DNA of 64,000 bases from Candidatus Planktophila sp. (GCA_021741905.1 JAIOWZ010000002.1:1-64000), one strand, 5' to 3'. Counted from the stretch's first letter, positions 17,651 through 27,240 are shown. Notes: generated by a model not told the origin, from the letters alone. Made by a program: numbers and translations.

Positions 17651-17927
17651 GTATGTCTGGGGCAAGGATGTTGATCTTGATAAAACTGTCGTTCTGGATA
17701 AACAGGGTAACCGACTAACAAATGCTCGAGCCGAAAAAATAGCTCAGGAGATAGTCAAACAGGCAACTGGTAGACCATCACTCACTGGCCCAAAAAAGGT
17801 TTCACCAGAAGTAAAAGCGCGCGTACCTCAAAAGTTAAAGGTTAGATTAGAACGCGAAGCAAAGCGCCGTGGAGAAACTCCATCAGTTCTTATTCGAGAA
17901 GCTTTAGAAAGTTATTTATCAGTCTAA
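17628..17927 (+). CDS. CopG/RHH-type antitoxin
   Basis: This 99-aa protein has a basic N-terminal half and a central GRPSLTGP linker. The C-terminal ribbon-helix-helix domain runs from about residue 65: VRVPQKLKVRLEREA is disrupted here as ARVPQKLKVRL, followed by SVLIREALESYL. RHH antitoxins bind the toxin and repress their operon. AAGGAGG 7 nt before the ATG is one of the strongest ribosome sites in the window, which would favour antitoxin over toxin synthesis. It overlaps the toxin gene end by 23 nt. Confidence 0.75.
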   Translation: MSKKQKVKYVWGKDVDLDKTVVLDKQGNRLTNARAEKIAQEIVKQATGRPSLTGPKKVSPEVKARVPQKLKVRLEREAKRRGETPSVLIREALESYLSV

Positions 17928-17951
17928 AGATTGACTGTATCGCCGAGGATT

Positions 17952-19103
17952 TCATCTTGCCAACACACACATCAACGCTTCAACTGTCAGCAACGGCGCT
18001 GCGTTATGCCCCAGATTGGTCCTGGCATCCATGATTGCGTTGATCTTCTTGATGGTTGATTGTGGCTTGGCCTTTGCAGCCACTGCTCTAATTTCTTCCT
18101 CAAGCTCTCTGTTAATGAGGGCGTCATTAGCACCTGCTTGCACCATCATGACATCTCTGTAAAAGGTAGCGATATCAAGCAGCGCTGCATCTAAACCGTC
18201 ACGGATCATTCGTGTTTGGCGGGTCTTTTGTTCTTTCTCTAAATCCTTAATTGCTTTACTGCCACCTGTTGCCATGCCACGTCCCGTGGCACCTTTGCCA
18301 TAGGCAAGTGATAAATCATCTACTTCTTTTTCATTTCTTTGTTCTGCCGCCTCTGTTGCTTGTTGTGTTGCAAGATCAACCAGGGTTTGGGCTGCGGCAA
18401 AAGCTGAAGAAATACCTTGCAGAGTGAGTGGTAGTTTCATGATTGTGTTTCGTGTGTTGCGCACTGACTCGTTGTTGGCAAGATAGCGAGCGCGACCAAT
18501 ATGACCTTGGCTCACTCTTGCTGCAAAATCTGCCATGTCAGGGGAGATGCCGTCTCGAGATTGCAGTACTTGTGCCACAGCCGTGTTTGATGGTGTGACA
18601 AGTTGCAGATGGCGACAACGGCTACGGATTGTTGGCAGCACATCATGCAAGGTCGGTGCACAGAGCAACCAAACCGTTCTATTACCTGGCTCTTCAATTG
18701 CTTTGAGTAGCGCGTTCGCTGCAGACTCTGTGAGTCTGTCCGCATCCTCCATAACAACAACGCGCCAGCCACCCATGGACGGTGCCCAGGCAACACGTGT
18801 GAGGAGTTCTCTTACTTCATCAATCTTTATTGACAATCCTTCTGTGGCAATGACCTCAACATCTGGGTGGGCACCGTTGGCGGCTGATTTACATTCATTG
18901 CAGGTGCCACAACCATCCTGCTTACACACAAGTGCTTGGGCAAAGGCGACAGCTGCAGATGAACGACCTGATCCTGGTGGACCCGTAAAGACCCAAGCAT
19001 GTGTCATTTCTTGTGATTCCGTGGCGCTTCTAGTGGCAGCCACAGCCTTTTGCAGTACTTCAACTACATGTTCTTGCCCTACAAGATCTGAATACACGCT
19101 CAC
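17952..19103 (-). CDS. holB: DNA polymerase III delta' subunit
   Basis: This is a clamp-loader AAA+ subunit of 383 aa. VGQEHVVEVL is followed by the P-loop-like GPPGSGRSS, where Arg replaces the usual Lys, so ATP hydrolysis may be impaired, as in other delta' proteins. A zinc-binding cluster of four Cys lies in CKQDGCGTCNEC. MEDADRLTESAANALLKAIEEP is the Walker B/sensor region, and IRSRCRHL ends the AAA+ part. It overlaps the end of MFS-tmk by 4 nt, giving the common actinobacterial tmk-holB order. Confidence 0.92.
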   Translation of the reverse strand: MSVYSDLVGQEHVVEVLQKAVAATRSATESQEMTHAWVFTGPPGSGRSSAAVAFAQALVCKQDGCGTCNECKSAANGAHPDVEVIATEGLSIKIDEVRELLTRVAWAPSMGGWRVVVMEDADRLTESAANALLKAIEEPGNRTVWLLCAPTLHDVLPTIRSRCRHLQLVTPSNTAVAQVLQSRDGISPDMADFAARVSQGHIGRARYLANNESVRNTRNTIMKLPLTLQGISSAFAAAQTLVDLATQQATEAAEQRNEKEVDDLSLAYGKGATGRGMATGGSKAIKDLEKEQKTRQTRMIRDGLDAALLDIATFYRDVMMVQAGANDALINRELEEEIRAVAAKAKPQSTIKKINAIMDARTNLGHNAAPLLTVEALMCVLAR

Positions 19104-21211
19104 TTTTTTGTAGCTGTCTTCTTTTTTGGAGCTGCCTTTTTAACAGCTTTACCTGCTGCCCTTATGGGGCGCAGTAATAAGTTGCCTTTGTCTTCAACTG
19201 CGTTGCGCTTGAGGGCAGGGATTTCACTGACTCTAGAGATGATTGCAGCGTGAGTGTCTTCAATGGATTGATTGCCATCGATGATCACATAACGCTCTGG
19301 ATCAAGGGCTGCTAACTGCAAGAACTCTTGGCGCACACGTTCGTGGAAATCTATTGGTTGTGATTCAAGGCGGTCTTTGCTCTTTAAGCGAGCAAGACCA
19401 ACCTGTGGTGGTAGATCAATAATGATTGTCAGTGTTGGGAAAAGAGATTCAGTTGCCCAACGAGAAATACGTGCCACTTCACCGGGTTCAAGCACCCGTC
19501 CTGCGCCTTGATAGGCAATAGATGAGTCAAAGTATCTATCACTTATTACAACATCGCCTTGGGCAAGTGCGGGGCGAATGACAGAGTAAACATGGTGGGC
19601 GCGATCTGCTGCATAGAGGAGTGCTTCTGCGCGGGGTGAGATCTCTCCGGTGGAGTGTGAGAGAAGAATTTTTCTGATTTCAATGCCTAGATCACTGCCA
19701 CCAGGTTCTCGAGAGAGAACAACTGTTTCTCCTTCTTGCTCAAGCCATGCTTTTAATAATTTAGATTGGGTTGATTTACCAATTCCTTCGCCACCTTCAA
19801 TTGCGATGAAGACACCTTTTGCTGGAGCACCTGTAATGCTGCCTAGCTCACCCTTTAAAGCGTTTGAAATATCTGACCAGAGTGAAACATTGGGACGATC
19901 CTTCATCTGTTTATAGGAGACAAGCCCGATAAGAGATGCGATAACACCTGCGATTAAAATTGTTGCTGCAGCACCGTTGTATTCAATCTCAGTGTTTTGA
20001 AATTCAAAGGTGTGCTGACCAATAGAGGCAGCGATTAATGGTGCGATGGCTAGAACACCCACCAAAACCACGCGGATCAGGCTTTGCACGAAGGCAAAGG
20101 TGCGACCGCGCACATCATCTGCAACCTCCATGCCCAGCATGGTGAAGCCTGTTACCCAGGTTATTCCGCTAAAAGCGCCCAGGATTATCACGATAAAGAC
20201 CGCTAAGACAAGGTTAGGAATCGCTGCCAGCGCAACTAAGAAGCAACCACTGACGGCAAGGGAAGCGCCAAATAAACGGCGTCTGGAAAATTGTGCAAAG
20301 ACTTTGGGGCCAAAGGCAATACCACCTGCAAGGCCTGTGAAGACTGCGCCGAACAAAACACCATAGGCAGCTTCTCCGCCACCAAGATCTCCCACAAATG
20401 TTCGGGCTAATCCGATAACCGCACCTGCTGCAACAAAGGCTCCAACCATTCCCACAATCAAGCCACGGATGATCTTGCTGCTTGAAACAGCTTTCCATCC
20501 TTCATACAGGCTCTTTAAAATTCCAGAATCAGCTGAGTGTTTTTCTGCCGCACCTTTTGGGATCTCGCGCAATCCCCAGATAGTAAAGGCAGCAAAGGCA
20601 AAGGAGAGTGCGTTTACATAGAGTGACAAATCAATTGCTGTTGAGTTAATCCCGAAGGTTACGTTGATCGCTGATGTGAAGAGAGAAAGGAAGGTGAAGA
20701 GCAGGGCTGCAATGGGTGCTGTGCCATAGGCGGCAAGCAGAGTAACTTGGTTAGCATTTTCTAAACGTTCACGCGGAACTAAGTTAGGTACTGATGCTTC
20801 CTTTGCTGGTGACCAAAAGAGAGTTACACACTCAACCAGGATTGTCGCGGTGTAGAGCCAGAAGTAATTATGAAAAATAGGAATTGAGATATAGAGCCCT
20901 GTGCGCAAGATGTCGCATGTAACCATTAACTTGCGGCGATCTAGTTTGTCAGCAATAACACCTGCCAGGGGACCAAGAAAGACTGCAGGGAGTAAGCGAG
21001 CGATGAAAACACCTGCGATGGCAAAGTTTGCTGTTGCGTAATCTCCACCAGAGAGCTGCTGCGCCATTGCAGTAGTTGCAAGTAGTCCCAGCCAATCACC
21101 CAAAGAAGAAAAGACCATGGCGTTCCAGAGCTTTCGAAAGGGCTTAATTGCCAAGACACCACGTGTTACATCCTGCGCAGGTGCGGCAGGGGTTGGGAGC
21201 GTCTTAGCCAT
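19100..21211 (-). CDS. tmk: Fusion of MFS transporter and thymidylate kinase
   Basis: Residues about 20-430 form a 10-12 span major facilitator domain (for example GPLAGVIADKLDRRKLM). Residues about 465-670 form dTMP kinase with P-loop GGEGIGKSTQSKL, REPGGSDLG, SDRYFDSSIAYQG and a lid with RLKSKDRLES. The kinase makes dTDP from dTMP; the transporter substrate is unknown. Such MFS-dTMP kinase fusions are known in other Actinobacteria. The last ~20 residues are a Lys/Ala tail (KKAAPKKKTATKK). TAGACT lies 6 nt before the ATG. The gene is coupled to holB by a 4-nt overlap. Confidence 0.93.
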   Translation of the reverse strand: MAKTLPTPAAPAQDVTRGVLAIKPFRKLWNAMVFSSLGDWLGLLATTAMAQQLSGGDYATANFAIAGVFIARLLPAVFLGPLAGVIADKLDRRKLMVTCDILRTGLYISIPIFHNYFWLYTATILVECVTLFWSPAKEASVPNLVPRERLENANQVTLLAAYGTAPIAALLFTFLSLFTSAINVTFGINSTAIDLSLYVNALSFAFAAFTIWGLREIPKGAAEKHSADSGILKSLYEGWKAVSSSKIIRGLIVGMVGAFVAAGAVIGLARTFVGDLGGGEAAYGVLFGAVFTGLAGGIAFGPKVFAQFSRRRLFGASLAVSGCFLVALAAIPNLVLAVFIVIILGAFSGITWVTGFTMLGMEVADDVRGRTFAFVQSLIRVVLVGVLAIAPLIAASIGQHTFEFQNTEIEYNGAAATILIAGVIASLIGLVSYKQMKDRPNVSLWSDISNALKGELGSITGAPAKGVFIAIEGGEGIGKSTQSKLLKAWLEQEGETVVLSREPGGSDLGIEIRKILLSHSTGEISPRAEALLYAADRAHHVYSVIRPALAQGDVVISDRYFDSSIAYQGAGRVLEPGEVARISRWATESLFPTLTIIIDLPPQVGLARLKSKDRLESQPIDFHERVRQEFLQLAALDPERYVIIDGNQSIEDTHAAIISRVSEIPALKRNAVEDKGNLLLRPIRAAGKAVKKAAPKKKTATKK

Positions 21212-21217
21212 GGTTAG

Positions 21218-21223
21218 AGTCTA
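21218..21223 (-). promoter_or_regulatory. -10 box of a likely leaderless promoter (MFS-tmk)
   Basis: On the minus strand TAGACT ends exactly 6 nt before the ATG at 21211 without a Shine-Dalgarno. Confidence 0.6.
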
Positions 21224-21283
21224 TCGGGCACAAGAACCGGGCTTAATGAGGCCACAAAGGCCTTATCTAGGGGTAAAACTGGT

Positions 21284-21311
21284 TGTAGCACAATTACTAA
21301 TATGTGCTACA
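21284..21311 (+). promoter_or_regulatory. Perfect inverted-repeat operator of the Phd-VapC module
   Basis: TGTAGCACA (21284-21292) and TGTGCTACA (21303-21311) form a perfect 9-bp inverted repeat with a 10-nt spacer, directly before the antitoxin gene. Phd/YefM antitoxins usually bind such palindromes to repress their own operon. The right arm overlaps a -10-like TACAGT (21308-21313), which ends 6 nt before the ATG at 21320, so binding would block transcription. A second imperfect palindrome, AGGCC-ACAAA-GGCCT (about 21249-21263), lies upstream. Confidence 0.7.
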
Positions 21312-21319
21312 GTTTCTCC

Positions 21320-21643
21320 ATGACAACGGCAGCACAGAAGAGCAAGAAATCAACAGCCAAGAAAGCTGTTGAATCTGTGGGTGTGCGCGAGCTCCGCCAA
21401 TCAGCATCGCAATTACTTGATCAGGTTAAAGACGGAGCATCGATTGAAATTACCGAACATGGAGTTCCAATTGCTCGATTGATTCCAATTACACAATCAC
21501 TCTATGAGGAGTATTTGGAATCTGGCCGGATTGTTGCGGCACGTAACCCTGATCGTGTTTTCACAATGCCCTCTGGAAAAATAACAAAAGGTAAGCAGCT
21601 ATCCGAGATCTTGATTGAAGAACGCCGAAGCTCTCGTTTCTGA
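21320..21643 (+). CDS. Phd/YefM-family antitoxin
   Basis: After a Lys/Ala/Ser-rich N-terminal extension of about 20 residues, SVGVRELRQSASQLLDQVKDGASIEITEHGVPIARLIPI is the typical Phd/YefM fold that binds DNA and forms dimers. The C-terminal half should neutralise the PIN toxin. The ORF track begins at 21302, but that ATG lies inside the right arm of the operator palindrome. The ATG at 21320 is preferred because a TANNNT box lies 6 nt upstream, giving a leaderless start. The gene overlaps the toxin by 1 nt (TGATG). Confidence 0.85.
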   Translation: MTTAAQKSKKSTAKKAVESVGVRELRQSASQLLDQVKDGASIEITEHGVPIARLIPITQSLYEEYLESGRIVAARNPDRVFTMPSGKITKGKQLSEILIEERRSSRF

Positions 21644-22032
21644 TGTGGTACATAGACAGCTCTGCAATCATAAAATTGATTAAGCCTGAAAAAGAGTCTG
21701 CAGCTCTTATCAAGAAACTTCCAAATGCTTTGATTACTTCACGAATCAGCAGAGTTGAAGTCGCGCGCACAATTACTCGCTTTGAACCAGACTTGCTCGA
21801 TGAGACATACGATATTTTGGTAGATATCCAAATGGTGCCCGTTGAGGATTCAATAATTACTATTGCGGAAAATCTGCCTCAATACATCGCCTTGCGTGCC
21901 CTAGATTCTCTTCATATTGCATCTGCATTAGCAATAAAAAGTCTAATCAAGGGAGTTATTACTTACGATATAGAAATGGCTAAAGCTGCAAAAACCTTGG
22001 GCTTTACGATTCTTTCTCCTGGCGCGAAGTAA
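21643..22032 (+). CDS. PIN-domain ribonuclease toxin (VapC-like)
   Basis: This 129-aa protein starts MWYIDSSAIIKL, with the first catalytic Asp. RVEVARTI carries the conserved Glu, LDSLHIASA the next Asp and GVITYDIEMAKAAK the last acidic residue, so the four-acid PIN site looks intact. VapC toxins cleave RNA such as tRNA or rRNA in a Mg-dependent way. The start overlaps the antitoxin stop as TGATG. It ends directly before the convergent topA gene. Pairing of a PIN toxin with a Phd-type antitoxin is common. Confidence 0.87.
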   Translation: MWYIDSSAIIKLIKPEKESAALIKKLPNALITSRISRVEVARTITRFEPDLLDETYDILVDIQMVPVEDSIITIAENLPQYIALRALDSLHIASALAIKSLIKGVITYDIEMAKAAKTLGFTILSPGAK

Positions 22033-24807
22033 CTACTCAGCTTTTTTCTTGGCTTTACCTGATGCCGCTTTCTTCGCAGCCTTCTTTGCTCCTGCTTTTT
22101 TAACAACATTCTTTGTAAGAGTTGGTGCGGTATCGCCCTTCTTTGGCTTTGCTGCCGCCTTCTTACGTGCCTTCTTTGGTGATGGACCGTTCTCTGCTTC
22201 CCATGCCCGGCGTCCTGCAAGTAGCTCTAGACCACGCTCTAATGTCATTCCCTCTGCTGTATCACCACGACGAAGCGTTGCATTTGTTTCACCGTCAGTT
22301 ACATACATACCAAAGCGTCCATCTTTAATAATCAATGGTTTTTCTGTTGTTGGATCAACACCAAGTTCTTTCACAGGTGGCTTTGCCACGCCGCGGCGGC
22401 GCTCCTTGGGCTTTGAGTAGATACTCAGTGCTTCCTCTAAATCAATTGTAAAGAGATGATCTTCACTTGCCAGAGTACGTGAATCAGCACCTGCCTTTAG
22501 GTATGGACCATAGCGACCGTTTTGAACTGTGATCTCATCGCCTGCTTCATTAACACCTAAAGTTCTTGGCAGAGAGAGCAAAAGCAATGCGTCTTCATAT
22601 GTAACAGTATCTAAGGTCATTGTTGAAAGAAGTGAGGCTGTCTTTGCCTTTGGCGCATCTGCTTTCTTCTTTTTCTTCTTGCCAGATGCAGTTAACTCAA
22701 CTGGTAGCTCTGGCAATACTTCTGTGATGTAGGGACCAAAGCGGCCACTCTTTGCAATGATCGGCAGGTTAGTTGCAGGATCAACTCCTAGTTCGCGCTC
22801 ACCAGAAGGAGCTGCTAATAGTTCAATTGCTTTAGCAAGTGTTAGTTCATCTGGTGCTAAGTTTTCCGGAATATTTGCAAGCTTGCGCTCTTCGCCGTCT
22901 TTGTTTTCTTGCAGGTATGCGCCATAGCGACCAACACGAATTTCAATCTCAGGGGACAGGTTCATGGTGTTTGTGGCACGAGCATCAATCACACCAAGGT
23001 CAGCTGATAGTTCGTTAAGTCCTGGTTGTCCGTCAACGCCATAGAAGAAATCACGCAGCCAATCAACCCGGCTGGCCTCACCTGCCGCAATCTTGTCTAG
23101 ATCCTCTTCCATTGAGGCTGTGAACTCGTAATCAACTAGCTTTGTGAAGTGAGTTTCAAGCAACCCTGTCACTGAAAAAGCCAGAAATGTTGGCACTAAT
23201 GCGCGGCCGCGCTTATAGACATATCCGCGGTCTTGGATCGTTTGAATAATTGATGCAAAGGTAGAAGGGCGGCCAATTCCAAGTTCTTCAAGCTTCTTAA
23301 CAAGTGTTGGTTCGGTGTATCGGGCAGGAGGCTTTGTTTCATGACCTTCACAGGTGTATTCGTTGACCTTAACCGCTTGGCCTACTGTCATTGCAGGTAG
23401 GCGCTTGTCCTCTGTCTCTTCATCTTTGTTTTCTTCGCTGACAATGTCATCGTAGGCGGCCAAAAATCCAGGGAAAGTAATTACTGATCCATTGGCACGG
23501 AAAATTGTTGCCTTGCCATCATTTGTAGTGGCATCAAAATCAACACGCATCTGCATTTTCTTGGCATCTGCCATTTGTGAAGCAACGGTGCGCTTCCAGA
23601 TTAAGTCATAGAGTGCGAACTCATCACGTGAGAGCTCTGGTGCTAATTCACCTGGAGTCTTAAAGGTATCCCCTGCTGGGCGGATCGCTTCATGTGCTTC
23701 TTGTGCGTTCTTGGTTTTACCAACATAGGTACGTGGTGCATCCGCAACATGGTCTGCGCCATATAAAGCTTTGGCAGCGTTGCGCGCAGCGGTGACTGCT
23801 TGTTGAGACAAGTTGACGCTGTCGGTACGCATGTAGGTGATGTAGCCATTTTCATACAATCGCTGTGCAATACGCATCGTGATCTGCGCGCCCCAGCCAA
23901 GCCTGCTACCTGCATCTTGCTGCATGGTCGAGGTTGTAAATGGAGGCTTTGGTCGCTCTGTGCGTGGACTTTCCTCCATTGATTTAACTGTTAAGTCACT
24001 GCTCTTGAGTGAGTCAACTAAACCTCGCGCACTTGCTTCATCTAATAACAAAATATTGGCAAGTGATTTCTCTTTTACCGCGCCATCTGCGCCAAAGTCA
24101 CTTGTGGAGGCTACTTTCTTGCCCTCTACCTCGAGCAAACGTGCGTTAAAGCCAAGTGCGGTAACAGCTGCTAAATCCCACCAGCCGCTGGAAATAAAGG
24201 CCATGCGTTCACGCTCTTTTTCAACAATCAACCGAGTAGCAACAGATTGCACGCGACCTGCAGAAATGCGTGGCATAACTTTCTTCCACAAAACAGGGGA
24301 GAGTCTGTAGCCAAATAATCTGTCTAATACGCGACGTGTTTCTTGCGCATCGATCAGGTGATAATCCAGATCCCGTGTGTCATTAACTGCAGCCTGAATA
24401 GCTTCCTTTGTAATTTCATTGAAAACCATGCGCTTGATAGGGATCTTTGGTTCAAGCACTTCTACTAAGTGCCAGGCAATTGCTTCGCCTTCGCGGTCCT
24501 CGTCCGTCGCCAGAATTAATTCTTCAGCGTTTTTCATCAAGGCTTTGAGTTCGGCAACCTTCGCCTTTTTATCTGGGTTAATGACATATAGCGGTGCAAA
24601 ATCGTTTTCAATATCCACGCCCTCTTTAGCCCAGGCAATCTTTTTATACTCTTTAGGAATATCTGCTGCGCGCTGAGGTAAATCGCGGATGTGACCGACA
24701 GATGCCTCGACGACATATCCGTCGCCGAGGTATCCACCAATTTTTCTAGCTTTGGCTGGTGATTCAACAATCACCAGCTTGATCAGGTCGGTCTTTGCCT
24801 TTGCCAT
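22033..24807 (-). CDS. topA: DNA topoisomerase I
   Basis: This type IA topoisomerase of 924 aa relaxes negative supercoils. The Toprim domain begins LVIVESPAKARKIGGYL and includes ATDEDREGEAIAWHL. The active-site tyrosine is in GYITYMRTDSVNLS (about residue 330). Instead of zinc fingers the C-terminus carries repeated Toprim_C_rpt units, seen as GRYGAYLQE, GRFGPYITE, GRYGPYLKA and GRFGMYVTD. It ends in a Lys/Ala-rich tail of about 60 residues, as in other Actinobacteria. The start has no good ribosome site. It lies 21 nt after hppA on the same strand and may be read through from it. Confidence 0.97.
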   Translation of the reverse strand: MAKAKTDLIKLVIVESPAKARKIGGYLGDGYVVEASVGHIRDLPQRAADIPKEYKKIAWAKEGVDIENDFAPLYVINPDKKAKVAELKALMKNAEELILATDEDREGEAIAWHLVEVLEPKIPIKRMVFNEITKEAIQAAVNDTRDLDYHLIDAQETRRVLDRLFGYRLSPVLWKKVMPRISAGRVQSVATRLIVEKERERMAFISSGWWDLAAVTALGFNARLLEVEGKKVASTSDFGADGAVKEKSLANILLLDEASARGLVDSLKSSDLTVKSMEESPRTERPKPPFTTSTMQQDAGSRLGWGAQITMRIAQRLYENGYITYMRTDSVNLSQQAVTAARNAAKALYGADHVADAPRTYVGKTKNAQEAHEAIRPAGDTFKTPGELAPELSRDEFALYDLIWKRTVASQMADAKKMQMRVDFDATTNDGKATIFRANGSVITFPGFLAAYDDIVSEENKDEETEDKRLPAMTVGQAVKVNEYTCEGHETKPPARYTEPTLVKKLEELGIGRPSTFASIIQTIQDRGYVYKRGRALVPTFLAFSVTGLLETHFTKLVDYEFTASMEEDLDKIAAGEASRVDWLRDFFYGVDGQPGLNELSADLGVIDARATNTMNLSPEIEIRVGRYGAYLQENKDGEERKLANIPENLAPDELTLAKAIELLAAPSGERELGVDPATNLPIIAKSGRFGPYITEVLPELPVELTASGKKKKKKADAPKAKTASLLSTMTLDTVTYEDALLLLSLPRTLGVNEAGDEITVQNGRYGPYLKAGADSRTLASEDHLFTIDLEEALSIYSKPKERRRGVAKPPVKELGVDPTTEKPLIIKDGRFGMYVTDGETNATLRRGDTAEGMTLERGLELLAGRRAWEAENGPSPKKARKKAAAKPKKGDTAPTLTKNVVKKAGAKKAAKKAASGKAKKKAE

Positions 24808-24828
24808 AGAGGGGAAGTGTCCTATGGG

Positions 24829-27111
24829 TTAAACAGTAATTGCTGTTGCTTGACGACGGTTGCGGATAAGTGCACCGATGATCACTGTGACTGCAAATAG
24901 TGAAATCGCTGTGCTCTTTCCTGAGCTTCCGCCCAATGCAAGAGAAACAATTGCTGGAGTAATTAACAAAGCAACCAGGTTCATCACCTTGATAAGTGGG
25001 TTAATTGCAGGTCCTGCTGTGTCCTTGAATGGATCTCCAACAGTGTCACCAACGATTGTTGCTGCGTGTGCATCAGAGTTCTTTCCACCGTGGTGGCCAT
25101 CTTCAACCATCTTCTTAGCGTTATCCCACGCACCACCTGAGTTAGAAAGGAAGACTGCCATGAGCGTTCCTGTGCCGATTGCGCCGGCAAGGTATGCACC
25201 AAGTGCGCCTACGCCAAGACCGAAACCAACAGCAATAGGTGCCATAACAGCCAGTAATCCTGGAGTTACAAGTTCACGCAGTGAATCGCGTGTGCAAATA
25301 TCTACAACACGACCATAGTCAGGCTTTTCAGTTCCCTTCATGATTCCTGGGTGCAAGCGGAACTGTTCGCGCACTTCAACAACTACTGCGCCAGCTGCAC
25401 GTGATACCGCGTTAACTGCCAGACCTGAGAACAAGAACACAACTGCTGCTCCGATAATCAAACCAACCAAGTTACGAGGGTCAGCAACATCCAAGATGCC
25501 TTGGAACTGCAAGCCAACTTCTGCTGCAGTCTTACCTGCATCAATTACCGCCGTCTTGATCGCATCTGTGAATGCACCAAACAATGCTGTGGCAGCCAAG
25601 ACTGCTGTTGCAATTGCAATTCCCTTAGTGATCGCCTTAGTTGTGTTACCAACTGCGTCTAGGCTTGTAAGAATCTCTGCGCCTTCGCCATCAACATCGC
25701 CAGACATTTCTGCAATGCCTTGCGCGTTATCTGAGATCGGACCAAATGTGTCCATCGCAACGATTACACCAACAGTTGTTAGTAAACCTGTGCCAGCTAG
25801 TGCGATTGCAAGAAGTGAAAGCACAATGCTTCCGCCACCTAGCAAGAATGCGCCAAAGACAGCTGCTGCAATTAGTAACGCTGAGTAAACAGCTGATTCA
25901 AAACCAACTGCGATACCAGCCAAAATTACTGTTGCCGCGCCTGTTTCAGATGAAGCTGCAACATCATTTACTGGACGCTTACCAGTTTCTGTGAAGAAGC
26001 CTGTTAATACCTGAATTGCTGCTGCTAATGCGATACCGATTAATACCGCACCAATAGCTAGAACACGTGGGTTTGTATCACCGGCTGCTGCAACTGCCTC
26101 TGGTGACAAACCTGTCATCAACTTGAAATCAGATGGAAGGTAGGTAAATGTTGCCAGCGCTGTTAGGCCGGCTGAAATAATCGCTGAGATAAAGAAAGAG
26201 CGGTTAATCGCACTCATTGCTGACTTATCTGTGCTGCGCAACTTTGTGAGGAAGATACCGATAACCGCTGTGACAGTTCCGATTGCTGGAACGATCAATG
26301 GATAAATCAGACCAGCATCACCAAAGGCAGCCTTACCAAGAATCAATGCTGCAACAAGTGTTACCGCGTATGACTCGAACAAGTCTGCGGCCATACCAGC
26401 ACAGTCACCAACGTTGTCTCCTACGTTGTCAGCAATAGTTGCCGCATTACGTGGGTCATCTTCTGGAATGTGCTTTTCAACTTTACCTACTAGGTCAGCG
26501 CCAACATCTGCTGCCTTTGTAAAGATTCCGCCACCGACGCGCATAAACATCGCAAGCATTGCTGCACCAAAACCAAAGCCTTCAAGAACAGCGGGTGCGT
26601 TCTCGCGGTAGATGATCACAACGAGTGAGGCACCAATAAGTCCAAGACCAACTGTTGTCATACCAACGACGCCACCTGTGCGGAATGCGATCTGCACAGC
26701 CTTTTGACCATCCTTATTACGAGCAGCATCTGCAACGCGCACATTTGCGCGCACAGCAAGCCACATACCGTTGTACCCAACTAGTGCAGAAAAGGCGGCA
26801 CCCAGTAGGAAGAAGATTGAACGGCCGACGCGAATTTCAGCATCGCCGGGGAGTGCAAACAAAAGGAAAAATACGATTGCTACAAAGTAGGACAGTGTGC
26901 GGAACTGGCGAGATAAAAACGCAGCAGCTCCTTCTTGCACAGCTTCTGCGATTTCGCGCATCTTGGGTGTGCCATCACTTGCTGCCAATACCTGGGCGCG
27001 TAGGCCGTAGGCGATAGCAAGGGCCGCTAGGGAAATTCCTAGAACGATGTAGGCATAGGTCAGGTTTGCTCCGGTCACTTGGACCAGCGATACGGTGCTT
27101 GCAGCACGCAT
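24829..27111 (-). CDS. hppA: Membrane-bound H+-translocating pyrophosphatase, probably K+-independent
   Basis: This integral membrane protein of 760 aa with about 16 spans couples pyrophosphate hydrolysis to proton export. DNVGDNVGDCAGMAADLFESY and the later DNAKK with VGDTVGDPFKDTAGP carry the acidic substrate-binding residues. At the position that separates K+-dependent from K+-independent enzymes the motif reads GNTTKA, with Lys, which predicts the K+-independent, proton-pumping class. AGGAG lies 6 nt before the ATG. It would conserve energy from biosynthetic pyrophosphate, fitting an oligotroph. Confidence 0.95.
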   Translation of the reverse strand: MRAASTVSLVQVTGANLTYAYIVLGISLAALAIAYGLRAQVLAASDGTPKMREIAEAVQEGAAAFLSRQFRTLSYFVAIVFFLLFALPGDAEIRVGRSIFFLLGAAFSALVGYNGMWLAVRANVRVADAARNKDGQKAVQIAFRTGGVVGMTTVGLGLIGASLVVIIYRENAPAVLEGFGFGAAMLAMFMRVGGGIFTKAADVGADLVGKVEKHIPEDDPRNAATIADNVGDNVGDCAGMAADLFESYAVTLVAALILGKAAFGDAGLIYPLIVPAIGTVTAVIGIFLTKLRSTDKSAMSAINRSFFISAIISAGLTALATFTYLPSDFKLMTGLSPEAVAAAGDTNPRVLAIGAVLIGIALAAAIQVLTGFFTETGKRPVNDVAASSETGAATVILAGIAVGFESAVYSALLIAAAVFGAFLLGGGSIVLSLLAIALAGTGLLTTVGVIVAMDTFGPISDNAQGIAEMSGDVDGEGAEILTSLDAVGNTTKAITKGIAIATAVLAATALFGAFTDAIKTAVIDAGKTAAEVGLQFQGILDVADPRNLVGLIIGAAVVFLFSGLAVNAVSRAAGAVVVEVREQFRLHPGIMKGTEKPDYGRVVDICTRDSLRELVTPGLLAVMAPIAVGFGLGVGALGAYLAGAIGTGTLMAVFLSNSGGAWDNAKKMVEDGHHGGKNSDAHAATIVGDTVGDPFKDTAGPAINPLIKVMNLVALLITPAIVSLALGGSSGKSTAISLFAVTVIIGALIRNRRQATAITV

Positions 27112-27240
27112 AGGTTCTCCTCCATTGGAGTTGTGGCGCCCTAAATCGAGGGTCAGGCGCGAGACTGGTGAAGTGTAGGTCAGGAAGGGCTATTTAAGGC
27201 AAATTACACATATCTATTACTGCATATTGGGCGTGAAAAT

